DNA from: Symsagittifera roscoffensis | Taxonomy: Eukaryota; Xenacoelomorpha; Acoela; Convolutidae | DNA: 64,000 nucleotides | Direction of reading: 5' to 3' | Assembly (NCBI RefSeq): GCF_963678635.1 | Contig: NC_087063.1 | Span: forward strand, 8,962,386-9,026,385 | Shown: one piece after another, positions 23,408 through 59,339 of the stretch | Layout of the letters: the number at the start of each line of letters is the position of its first letter | How positions within the stretch are numbered: position 1 is the first letter of the stretch | Position numbers and translations under genes: made by a program | Notes under the pieces: model-generated | What the model was told of the DNA's origin: nothing | The model's database searches: none | The model's input: only the letters and a program-made list of their open reading frames with translations

Positions 23408-23547
23408 GAGCCTCACCCCAAAGCAGACTTGCACCGACAGCCATAGCCGATAACTTCAACTGACACTTAAACGACCGTTAAGCCAGCGTTTTAGGTTTTA
23501 TAAGTAGGAACTACTACATCCCTTTTTACCTAATTTAATTTGCAACT

Positions 23548-23563
23548 GCAAAATGAGGCCGAG
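23548..23563 (+). promoter_or_regulatory. Putative polypurine tract
   Basis: 'gcaaaatgaggccgag' directly precedes the 3' LTR and is mostly purine, as needed to prime plus-strand DNA. Confidence 0.5.
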
Positions 23564-23806
23564 TGTTATATGCCAATTTGACAATTGACAATCATCTCAA
23601 ATGACTTCAACTTTTCACATGCAATCAGGAAAACTCCGGGAAAGAAATTGAAAACCAAAACTCAGCAAATACAAAATTGAAAAAAATGCAAAACTGTGTT
23701 ACCAAACACGAGCAACCAACTAATTTGTAATCAAATCAAAGTTCAAAGCAAGAAAGAGTCAAGTACATTGTGTAAACTAGAAACGATTACATTTTCGTTT
23801 TCTATA
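23564..23806 (+). repeat. BEL/Pao 3' LTR
   Basis: Begins 'tgttatatgcc' and ends 'gttttctata'. Followed by the target duplication 'atttt'. Confidence 0.9.
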
Positions 23807-23811
23807 ATTTT

Positions 23812-25114
23812 ACTGTTTTTTCTTCTTAAAAGCCGCCTTTTATTTTGTATAAAAATTAGAAATTGATTTTTCATTTATCGATCCTGATGTATGTAACTTC
23901 GTTAACGTTATTAATGCTTGTTTATTTAAATACGGATCAATTATAATACAACTACGTATCAAATATAATATAAACAAACCGTTTTGACGAAAATGTTTTG
24001 GGGCCGGTTTATTAAAAATTACAATTGGGAGTTTTACTCAGGCGAGTAATTCCTTAAAATTGACCGATTACTTAACTTATTCTATTAATTTTTGTCAATT
24101 ATTTCTTTCTTTATATGGTAAAACTAAAAAAAAAATTCACTTTAGGTTATTTTGCTCTGAATTTTGATCATTTTTAATTCCCAAAATATTAACTAATAAA
24201 GTTGAGTTATAATCAAAGCTGTTTTCTTTTTTTTTCCAATTTTTCTATTTTACGGCTGAGTTGTTTTTTTGTTTTTTTTTGTCAATCTTTTGATATATGT
24301 TCATAGTTCCTAACAAAATGAACATCAAGTGAGAACTTTCTGAAAAACTTTTCCAGCGTTTTTCTCAGTTTTCTAATAACTATTTTGGTGAGACTCCCGG
24401 TCACTTTTGCCCCCCAGTATTTTTGTACCAATCTGCCTGACGTGTGGAAAAGCATTTTGAATTTTTTAAGTTATTTTTATTTTGTTTGGTGAAAACATTT
24501 GGCAACTTTTTGACATTTGGCAATTTCAAAAATCGTCAAAAATCGGTTTAATTATACGAAAAGCAAACGACAAAACACGTTCTTGCAGCAAACAAGGTCA
24601 GCAAACAAAACTTTTAATTTTCTTGTAATTTGGAATGAAAATAAAAACCTAACAAGACCGTATGTATATCAGGGCGAAGCCCCGAATGTTCTGACTGCAC
24701 TTTAGGGCCAAATAATAATTGTTTTGATTGACTAATTGACGAAATAATTTCAAAAATCGTTTTTTTTGTTCATGTTTTCCACCTCATGCATTTTATAGCC
24801 CCATATTTAAAGCACAAAGGGCGAATTGAGCGCTTCGTCTTCTTTTAATAAGACTACTTTACTGGCTTGAAGTAAATTTTGAATGCATAAATTTTGAATG
24901 CACGCGTGGTATGAGAAGGCAAAATTTCACATTAAGTATCCCAAAATGGCCAAATTAGCAACGTCCAAAGCCCCGTTACCTTACAAAACGTGTACACTGA
25001 GCTCAAGAAAACACTATCGCTTAGAAGAATTTTAAAAATTTCTTCAAGAAGGCTTAGTTAAAAACGGTACGATAAATAAAATAAACCGGCTCAAGCATAA
25101 ACATTACTATTTCT
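23812..25114. other. No recognisable gene
   Basis: AT-rich sequence between the BEL/Pao and Copia elements. No exon of the calcium-channel gene or other domain was recognised. Confidence 0.35.
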
Positions 25115-25355
25115 TTTCACAGGTCGGCAGCAAAACTATGTATAATCAACAGTTTAATTAGAGAGCGATAAAAGAGTAGTAAATCAACTTCTATATATAT
25201 GGAAAGTTAACCGCCTGTTGAGATCTGATCTCGTGATATGACATCGCGCGATATCGCGTGACATCGTGCAATATCCAATCAAATTCTTATTTTGAACCAA
25301 AAAGTGGGAAATGACTTCTCTATAAAGTGAGAGGTCATTTCTCTAAAACTTAACA
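25115..25355 (-). repeat. Copia copy 1, 3' LTR
   Basis: In element orientation it starts TGTTAAGTTTTAGAG and ends CCTGTGAAA. It contains a run 'atcgcgcgatatcgcg'-like of alternating CG/AT palindromes and a TATATATA box. A purine tract (GAAAGGAGGAG) sits immediately upstream at 25,356-25,366. Confidence 0.85.
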
Positions 25356-25393
25356 CTCCTCCTTTCAAAATAAGTACTAAATCATAGCCTACA

Positions 25394-25645
25394 CTAGTCT
25401 GGAGGTTCAGTTTTACCATGTCCCATACGATGTTTGTTAAGAGCAAAATTACTTTTCTTTTGTCCTATGTCAAATATCCGTATCAATTTGCCTGCTCTGC
25501 TTTCAAACTTCTTACGCTCCCTTAGCTTTGAACCTAACTTCATGTCAATACTCTGAAATTTCTCAACCTCGCATAAGTTTCTCGACTCCTCCTTACCTCG
25601 TTGATTTAATGACGTTTTAGATTTTTCAATGGGCTCTAGGTTCAT
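25394..25645 (-). pseudogene. Copia copy 1, gag-protease C-terminal tail out of frame
   Basis: Encodes 'KSKTSLNQRGKEESRN' through 'KTEPPD' and stop. In copy 2 this tail is continuous with the gag-protease frame; here one extra base near 25,628 (ttttcaatggg versus ttttgatggg) shifts it. Function unknown. Confidence 0.7.
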
Positions 25646-27074
25646 TTTTCAGCTCAACTTCTTCCCTTATATCATCGTCTTTTAACAAGTTCTCCTTTTG
25701 CTCATTAAAATTCTTCTCTTCTGTTTCTGTGCAAAAATAAGTCTTACTGACTCTGAACTCAGAAGAATTGTTTTGCATTTTTTCAACACTTAATTTTTTG
25801 TGTTTTCCAAGTCCTATTATTTTCCAAATGAAAAGATTACCTCGCTCACTAAGTGGATAAACAGTCCCATTTCCTTGCTCAATATATGACCCATCTCCAA
25901 AAACTACTTTAGCTCCTCCTCTGGTAAGTTTTGAGACTGACACTAAATTTTCTGAGTTTTCTGGTACATAGAAACAATCACTCATTGAAATTTTTTTCGA
26001 ATTTCCTTGACAATCTTTCACAAAAAATTCAACTCTTCCTTTACCTAAAACCTTAGACTCCGTTTTGTTAGCGTTTTCAACAGTTTCGCTAAAACTCTGG
26101 TCAAGCTCAACAAATAAATTTTTATCCTTTATCATACTGCATGTTGCGCCTGAATCTATAACTAGGTTACTGTCGACTCTCTCAGCCGAGTTGTAAAAGC
26201 TAAAATGAGTTTCATTAGTTTCAGCTAACAGCTGGTCTTCTCTCACGCTTTTTCTCTCAAATTCCTTCTTGCAATCCCTAGCTATGTGTCCTATTTCTAA
26301 ACACCTGAAACATTTCACAGGAGGTCTATCACTAGATGACTGGTTAACCTTATTCACTAACTTAGATCTACAATGAGCTGCTATGTGTCCTGTCTTATTG
26401 CACCTAAAACATGTTTTTATTCTCGAAATAAACGAATGCTCAGTCTCCTCCTTCTCATTTTTATGATCACTTTCAAAGTTTAACAAATCTTTCTTAATTT
26501 CGTTCAAACTCTTATCATCTTTGCTAAACTTAACCAAAGTACAAAACGTATTGAACTCTTTTGGTAGGCCTTTAAGAATGATTGACACAAACATCTTTTC
26601 ACTTAAACCCTCGTCTTCTTCATTTAAATTATACTGCAACTCTTCAGCTCTAGTGATATAATCGACTACACTCTCATTAGTTTTCATTCTTATCGAAGTT
26701 AAATCTGAAATCAATTGCTGCAGTCTAGGTCTCTCGGCGCTTTTGAACCTTTTGCACAAAATTTCCCAAGCCTTACTTCCCTTGCCTTTATAAGGTCTTA
26801 AAAACAAAACAGATTTTTTGTCTAAACATTGCACCAACTCATACCAAACATGCAATTCTTTTTCATCTAAAATTTCTCTCCCTTTTCTTAAAGATGCCTC
26901 TCTCTGATCTACAGTAGCATTATTCCTAACACTGGGTGCAAAATTTTTCTCATCTACTTCTCTATTGATAACTTTATTCAGTTTAAGATGAAAAATTCTA
27001 GCCTCAAATTGCTCTGCAAAATACAAAAAATCTTCTTCTTTTCCTGAAAACACTATTCGCTCTGACTTAGACAT
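25626..27074 (-). CDS. Copia-type Gag-protease polyprotein, copy 1
   Basis: 482 codons from ATG 27,074. The N-terminal two-fifths is a Copia-type gag domain ('LRPYKGKGSKAWEILCKRF', 'QLISDLTSIRMKTNESV'). Two zinc knuckles follow, 'CFRCNKTGHIAAHC' and 'CFRCLEIGHIARDC' (about residues 226-275), then the retropepsin active site 'NLVIDSGATCSMI' at about residue 310 and the pre-integrase-like 'CFYVPENSENLVSVSKL'. The Asp is present, so gag could in principle mature. The frame ends early ('NEPRAH') owing to a one-base insertion. It would make particles and bind RNA but supplies no polymerase. Confidence 0.85.
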   Translation of the reverse strand: MSKSERIVFSGKEEDFLYFAEQFEARIFHLKLNKVINREVDEKNFAPSVRNNATVDQREASLRKGREILDEKELHVWYELVQCLDKKSVLFLRPYKGKGSKAWEILCKRFKSAERPRLQQLISDLTSIRMKTNESVVDYITRAEELQYNLNEEDEGLSEKMFVSIILKGLPKEFNTFCTLVKFSKDDKSLNEIKKDLLNFESDHKNEKEETEHSFISRIKTCFRCNKTGHIAAHCRSKLVNKVNQSSSDRPPVKCFRCLEIGHIARDCKKEFERKSVREDQLLAETNETHFSFYNSAERVDSNLVIDSGATCSMIKDKNLFVELDQSFSETVENANKTESKVLGKGRVEFFVKDCQGNSKKISMSDCFYVPENSENLVSVSKLTRGGAKVVFGDGSYIEQGNGTVYPLSERGNLFIWKIIGLGKHKKLSVEKMQNNSSEFRVSKTYFCTETEEKNFNEQKENLLKDDDIREEVELKNEPRAH

Positions 27075-27521
27075 TTTTCAACTAAATCGTATTGCTCTGA
27101 ACAAAGACCTTATGTTCCACGTACTTTTCAATGACCAAAAATTCAGATTATATTATATCAGCAAACATAACGCAGCGCATAATATAAGTAATCATGTATC
27201 TCATTACCTAAGTCTGATCCAAAACCTAACGATAAGCGTACTGAATAACACATCAGCGATGTAGCAAAGCTAAGGTTACTTCACAGACTTCATACATAGC
27301 AATATATATTAGCACAATAGAAATTTTGGAGTGTTTTTTTTGAACTTCTATTTTTTAAATCTGATTGAAGTTCAGATCTCACCGCGACGGATTACGATCC
27401 CCCCAAGCAACAACAAGTATCTACAAATTTATAAAACACCACATCAAATGAGTTTATCAAAATGAACAGTTTGTCAGTTTCTATCTATCACTGTTTTTTT
27501 TCTCTCTTTCTCTTTCTCTCT

Positions 27522-27567
<46 letters not shown>

Positions 27568-27826
27568 GTGTGTATCTCTTTTTCGTGTGCTTCTTTCAGC
27601 TTTCCGTGTGACTCTAGACTTCACTGATCACTGAATTGTCTCAATGCCCTGTCTCACTGACTCTTTGTATTGCTCTGTTGTCTGACTGCCAGTTCATTAT
27701 CTTCTTTTTGACTTTTTCCTCGTTTGTCTTTTTTTGTGACTTTAACTGTGTCAACAATTTACAGCTTGCTCTCTCAGTATTTTTCGTTAAGTCAATCAAT
27801 CTTGACTTCTGACATTTATTTTAGCA
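27075..27826 (-). other. Copia copy 1 leader
   Basis: About 750 bp of untranslated leader between primer site and gag ATG. It holds a (TC)n tract at about 27,495-27,567 (GA on the element strand). No ORF of note. Confidence 0.6.
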
Positions 27827-27841
27827 GCTGGGCCCATAACC
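27827..27841 (-). promoter_or_regulatory. Copia primer binding site, initiator-tRNA-Met half
   Basis: The + strand reads 'gctgggcccataacc', the anticodon-arm sequence of eukaryotic initiator tRNA-Met. On the element strand this is its complement, directly beside the 5' LTR. Priming by an internal half-molecule of initiator tRNA-Met is known for Drosophila copia, which supports the family assignment. Confidence 0.8.
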
Positions 27842-28081
27842 TTTCACAGGTCGGCAGCAAAACTATGTATAATCAACAGTTTAATTAGAGAGCGATAAAA
27901 GAGTAGTAAATCAACTTCTATATATATGGAAAGTTAACCGCCTGTTGAGATCTGATCTCGTGATATGACATCGCGCGATATCGCGTGACATCGTGCAATA
28001 TCCAATCAAATTCTTATTTTGAACCAAAAGTGGGAAATGACTTCTCTATAAAGTGAGAGGTCATTTCTCTAAAACTTAACA
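27842..28081 (-). repeat. Copia copy 1, 5' LTR
   Basis: 240 bp, matching 25,115-25,355 almost base for base. It ends exactly at the axis of a palindrome with the next LTR copy (acttaaca|tgttaagt). Confidence 0.9.
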
Positions 28082-28289
28082 TGTTAAGTTTTAGAGAAAT
28101 GACCTCTCACTTTATAGAGAAGTCATTTCCCACTTTTTGGTTCAAAATAAAAATTTGATTGGATATTGCACGATGTCACGCGATATCGCGCGATGTCATA
28201 TCACGAGATCAGATCTCAATAGGCGGTTAACTTTCCATATATATAGAAGTTGATTTACTACTCTTTTATCGCTCTCTAATTAAACTGTT
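28082..28289 (+). repeat. Inverted, truncated Copia LTR
   Basis: About 208 bp of the same LTR in the opposite orientation, starting TGTTAAGTTTTAGAG and lacking the last ~32 bp. It forms a head-to-head palindrome with 27,842-28,081 and a tail-to-tail pair with 28,288-28,529. Confidence 0.9.
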
Positions 28290-28529
28290 TTCACAGGTCG
28301 GCAGCAAAACTATGTATAATCAACAGTTTAATTAGAGAGCGATAAAAGAGTAGTAAATCAACTTCTATATATATGGAAAGTTAACCGCCTGTTGAGATCT
28401 GATCTCGTGATATGACATCGCGCGATATCGCGTGACATCGTGCAATATCCAATCAAATTCCTATTTTGAACCAAAAAGTGGGAAATGACTTCTCTATAAA
28501 GTGAGAGGTCATTTCTTTAAAACTTAACA
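28288..28529 (-). repeat. Copia copy 2, 3' LTR
   Basis: 242 bp, same orientation as the copy 1 LTRs, followed (in + coordinates) by the purine tract and gag-protease of copy 2. Confidence 0.9.
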
Positions 28530-28567
28530 CTCCTCCTTTCAAAATAAGTACTAAATCATAGCCTACA

Positions 28568-30052
28568 CTAGTCTGGAGGTTCAGTTTTACCATGTCCCAT
28601 ACGATGTTTGTTAAGATCAAAATTACTTTTCTTTTGTCCTATGTCAAATATCCGTATCAATTTGCCTGCTCTGCTTTCAAACTTCTTACGCTCCCTTAGC
28701 TTTGAACCTAATTTCATGTCAATACTCTGAAATTTCTCAACCTCGCATAAGTTTCTCGACTCCTCCTTACCTCGTTGATTTAATGACGTTTTAGATTTTT
28801 GATGGGCTCTAGGTTCATTTTTCAGCTCAACTTCTTCCCTTATATCATCGTCTTTTAACAAGTTCTCCTTTTGCTCATTAAAATTCTTCTCTTCTGTTTC
28901 TCTGCAAAAATAAGTCTTACTGACTCTGAACTCAGAAGAATTGTTTTGCATTTTTTCAACACTTAATTTTTCGTGTTTTCCAAGTCCTATTATTTTCCAA
29001 ATGAAAAGATTACCTCGCTCACTAAGTGGATAAACAGTCCCATTTCCTTGCTCAATATATGACCCATCTCCAAAAACTACTTTAGCTCCTCCTCTGGTAA
29101 GTTTTGAGACTGACACTAAATTTTCTGAGTTTTCTGGTACATAGAAACAATCACTCATTGAAATTTTTTTCGAATTTCCTTGACAATCTTTCACAAAAAA
29201 TTCAACTCTTCCTTTACCTAAAACCTTAGACTCCGTTTTGTTAGCGTTTTCAACAGTTTCGCTAAAACTCTGGTCAAGCTCAACAAATAAATTTTTATCC
29301 TTTATCATACTGCATGTTGCGCCTGAATCTATAACTAGGTTACTGTCGACTCTCTCAGCCGAGTTGTAAAAGCTAAAATGAGTTTCATTAGTTTCAGCTA
29401 ACAGCTGGTCTTCTCTCACGCTTTTTCTCTCAAATTCCTTCTTGCAATCCCTAGCTATGTGTCCTATTTCTAAACACCTGAAACATTTCACAGGAGGTCT
29501 ATCACTAGATGACTGGTTAACCTTATTCACTAAGTTAGATCTACAATGAGCTGCTATGTGTCCTGTCTTATTGCACCTAAAACATGTTTTTATTCTCGAA
29601 ATAAACGAATGCTCAGTCTCCTCCTTCTCATTTTTATGATCACTTTCAAAGTTTAACAAATCTTTCTTAATTTCGTTCAAACTCTTATCATCTTTGCTAA
29701 ACTTAACCAAAGTACAAAACGTATTGAACTCTTTTGGTAGACCTTTAAGAATGATTGACACAAACATCTTTTCACTTAAACCCTCGTCTACTTCATTTAA
29801 ATTATACTGCAACTCTTCAGCTCTAGTGATATAATCGACTACACTCTCATTAGTTTTCATTCTTATCGAAGTTAAATCTGAAATCAATTGCTGCAGTCTA
29901 GGTCTCTCGGCGCTTTTGAACCTTTTGCACAAAATTTCCCAAGCCTTACTTCCCTTGCCTTTATAAGGTCTTAAAAACAAAACAGATTTTTTGTCTAAAC
30001 ATTGCACCAACTCATACCAAACATGCAATTCTTTTTCATCTAAAATTTCTCT
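28568..30052 (-). CDS. Copia-type Gag-protease polyprotein, copy 2, 5' end in gap
   Basis: Nearly identical to copy 1 (a handful of substitutions). Here the frame runs without a break through 'NEPRAHQKSKTS' to the tail ending 'KTEPPD', so this is the better reference for the complete protein. Both zinc knuckles and the 'VIDSGATCSMI' protease site are intact. The N-terminal ~65 codons fall in the run of Ns. As in copy 1, only a purine tract and LTR follow; no polymerase domains. Confidence 0.85.
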   Translation of the reverse strand, partial: REILDEKELHVWYELVQCLDKKSVLFLRPYKGKGSKAWEILCKRFKSAERPRLQQLISDLTSIRMKTNESVVDYITRAEELQYNLNEVDEGLSEKMFVSIILKGLPKEFNTFCTLVKFSKDDKSLNEIKKDLLNFESDHKNEKEETEHSFISRIKTCFRCNKTGHIAAHCRSNLVNKVNQSSSDRPPVKCFRCLEIGHIARDCKKEFERKSVREDQLLAETNETHFSFYNSAERVDSNLVIDSGATCSMIKDKNLFVELDQSFSETVENANKTESKVLGKGRVEFFVKDCQGNSKKISMSDCFYVPENSENLVSVSKLTRGGAKVVFGDGSYIEQGNGTVYPLSERGNLFIWKIIGLGKHEKLSVEKMQNNSSEFRVSKTYFCRETEEKNFNEQKENLLKDDDIREEVELKNEPRAHQKSKTSLNQRGKEESRNLCEVEKFQSIDMKLGSKLRERKKFESRAGKLIRIFDIGQKKSNFDLNKHRMGHGKTEPPD

Positions 30053-30252
30053 NNNNNNNNNNNNNNNNNNNNNNNNNNNNNNNNNNNNNNNNNNNNNNNN
30101 NNNNNNNNNNNNNNNNNNNNNNNNNNNNNNNNNNNNNNNNNNNNNNNNNNNNNNNNNNNNNNNNNNNNNNNNNNNNNNNNNNNNNNNNNNNNNNNNNNNN
30201 NNNNNNNNNNNNNNNNNNNNNNNNNNNNNNNNNNNNNNNNNNNNNNNNNNNN
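30053..30252. other. Assembly gap (200 N)
   Basis: Exactly 200 unknown bases, a length often used as a placeholder, so true distance is unknown. It hides the 5' end of Copia copy 2, the left flank of the MITE at 30,255 and possibly upstream exons of the calcium-channel gene. Confidence 0.95.
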
Positions 30253-30254
30253 AG

Positions 30255-30642
30255 CAGGGGCGGATCTAGGATTTTCTCGAGGGGGGGCGGATTTTCAAAA
30301 AATTTTCGAAAATTTTGACGACCTTTTTTTTTTTTTTAGGTCGATCAGATTGATTTTCCGAGCTTTCCCAAAGCAGTAAAAAGACCCTGTTGTGGTCAAA
30401 TTTTCTGCGCCGCAGGCAATTTTTTGAAAAAACAGGTCAAAAGCGTTTTTTTTGGCGCGCGCTCCCCCTCAAAATTAGTATATATTGGCGCCAAAGGCGC
30501 CTTTAGAAAAATTTTAGGGTCGGTTGGCCAAAAATGGATTTCTTAAAAAGTATCAAAGGGGACCCTTTGGGTTGGCAGGGGTTCGAATCCCTGAGGGGGG
30601 GGGGGGGGAGGCGTCCGCCCCCCCCCCCTAAATCCGCCTCTG
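30255..30642 (+). mobile_element. hAT-type MITE copy 1
   Basis: Terminal inverted repeats 'caggggcggatct' and '...aaatccgcctctg'. The CAGGGG start is typical of hAT ends. The 3' flank is 'attatgag'; only the last two bases of the left duplicate ('ag') survive beside the gap, consistent with an 8-bp target duplication. Noncoding, with poly-G/C runs near the right end and a hairpin-rich interior. Confidence 0.8.
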
Positions 30643-31061
30643 ATTATGAGCATGCAATTTTGTAAAGCAATAAAGTAACACTAGAATATTCTAGAACATT
30701 GTAGACGAGACGGAAGAGAGGAACAAGAACCACCCGTACAGAGAAGATCTAGATGTAAGTCGAATTCAACTGCCTTTCAAACAATTTGTCTTCCTTGCCT
30801 CTCAACTTTCGCAATCAGCATCAGTATAATTTTGTGAGCAAGCATAAATGCGGTTTTTGCCGTCAGCATTCGTTTCAAAACGTAAATTGGGTTTTTGTCG
30901 TCAAACACACATAAGGCGATTTTTGCCGTCAATATTGGCTTGGGTGAATTTTAAGGCAATATTGGTAATCTATGCTGAAATAATAATTGAGTAATATTGA
31001 GTAATTGAGTAATAATAATAATTTTAAAAATATTGTCAGCAATGTTTCTTGCATCTTTCAG

Positions 31062-57659
<26,598 letters not shown>

Positions 57660-59330
57660 GTTAGAATTGTAATCTGCATGAAAAGCTTCAAAAAAGTTGG
57701 CCCAGCCAGAATTAACCAAAAACAAAAAATGACCGCAGCATTTCTACATGCATTTCAGAACATTTTTATATACAAACGCTAAATTTGAAGGCAAAAACTA
57801 TATATCACGGTCGCTTGAAAGTTCAAAGATGCATGCAAAGTATACTCAAAATGCTCACTAGTTGTTTTTGACAGTTTAAGCTATTTTTGCAAATTCTCTA
57901 TAGCAAAATTTAGATCAAAATAATTTTTTCAAAGAGAGCAGTCCGCAAACTTTGAGATAGTTTTGGATGTGATGGTTCAAAAGAGTTATGAAGTCGATCT
58001 TTGGTTTTTTGAACATTCTTTGTCCCAATGGTAGAAGTATGCACTAACAATTCCGGGATCTACTTAACAATCCCCCCATGGTACCTACTTAAAAATCTCC
58101 ACCCCTATGAATAAATCGAATAAATCGACCATTTTGATCTACTTAACAATCTGCCCCCCTTTCTTGATATGGGTGGAGATTGTTAAGTAGATCCCAATTC
58201 CGTGTTAACTCAACAAAAGAAACGTAAAAAAGTAATTCAAGTTGAATAATTAACCAGCGGCAAATACAATCCTGCTCCAATAATTCAAAATTTTACATGA
58301 AACATTAAAAAGTCAATCAATATACTGCAATATACTTTAGCCCACAGGAGCAACAATTTTCTCCACCTCTGGTAGTCTGCGCGATTAGATTATCGTGTTT
58401 GTCTTGTATTTAATGGCGTGTTTCTAGCAAACCGGCTGACTCGCCATTACAACCTCGGTTATCATCAGAGTTTTTGATGAGCTGCTCAATTGAGACGGGC
58501 TACCCACATCTCTACGAGCGTTTTTGCTGTAATAATTTATGCCTTCAGATCTTCGGCTTTTCGGCACTCGATCGTAACGCAGCTTCCCTGTGCGAATCTG
58601 GTCTTCTAATCTGTTTAAGATTCGCTTTATCGTGTTGCATTCAGGCCCTGATTTCTTCTAATTAATCTTTTTTTTTCGAACCTTAGGGGATTTCTGGGTA
58701 TTAAATGACTTTCCTTTGATGTGCTATGTTGGCGAATGGCCTCGAAGCCGAACTGAGATAGTCCTTCCGGTAACGGGTCTCAAATTCAGCTTGAACTCAC
58801 ATGTTAGATTCGTAATCTGGAAACGTGTAGTCCTGCATAATCTTTGACGATAACATCATTTGAGTCTTATCGGCGTTATAAAAATAATTTGAAGTAACTG
58901 CCATGATCTGAACTTGGCAGTTCATATGAGTGCACCAGCAATAACTGCAAGCTACATCAATCATTTTTAACAATCTGGGTTGTTGGTTTTTGTTTCTGGA
59001 TTCTCATCACAATAGGAGCACGCAGTTGAAAAGCGATAACCGTTTTGTTTTTCTTGAACAACATCTCGTTGATCATATGGAACTTGTTTGTGTAAATACC
59101 AAATTATGGATTCAAATTTTTTATGGAGTCACAGTTTATTGTCTGTAATGCCTCACTAATAATTGTTCCGACTTTCGATACGAAAGTAACGGAATATTTG
59201 TGCTCGGGTTGGGTTTTTTTTTCTTCAGACAAATTTCGACTTTTTAACTAGCCATTTTTGACGGAATTTTTTTTTATCATTCAAAAGGTATTGTTATCCT
59301 GAGCTTAATTTTTAAAAAATATTTCACCTG
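57660..59330. other. No recognisable gene apart from a small MITE
   Basis: Sequence after exon 17: AT-rich, presumably intron 17. Only the palindromic MITE at 58,055 stands out. Confidence 0.4.
58055..58195. mobile_element. 141-bp palindromic MITE
   Basis: Outer inverted repeats 'gggatctacttaacaatc' and its complement at the right end ('gattgttaagtagatccc'), further internal copies of 'ctacttaa.aatc', and flanking 'aattcc' on both sides (58,049-58,054 and 58,196-58,201) as a possible 6-bp target duplication. Confidence 0.75.
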
Positions 59331-59339
59331 TGATCATTT

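Larger units (their letters stand above)
16692..23811 (+). mobile_element. BEL/Pao LTR retrotransposon, nearly full length, dead
   Basis: Bounded by LTRs of 242 and 243 bp and a 5-bp target duplication 'atttt' (16,692-16,696 and 23,807-23,811). Gene order is gag, protease, RT, RNase H, integrase, as in BEL/Pao. The two LTRs differ at roughly a dozen positions by eye, so the insertion is not recent. Several frameshifts, one in-frame stop in the integrase zinc finger, a lost protease aspartate and an internal RT/integrase chimera inactivate it. Confidence 0.9.
25115..28081 (-). mobile_element. Copia-type element copy 1, gag-protease only
   Basis: 5' LTR 27,842-28,081, primer site 27,827-27,841, a leader of about 750 bp with a TC/GA tract, gag-protease (27,074-25,626 plus tail), purine tract and 3' LTR 25,115-25,355. 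There is no integrase, RT or RNase H between protease and 3' LTR, so the copy depends on other elements. Copy 2 has the same architecture, so this is a family structure and not a private deletion. Confidence 0.85.

Noticed and set aside
27495-27567. CRISPR-like or structured repeat
   Set aside because: Simple TC-rich microsatellite; no spacer-repeat alternation anywhere in the window.
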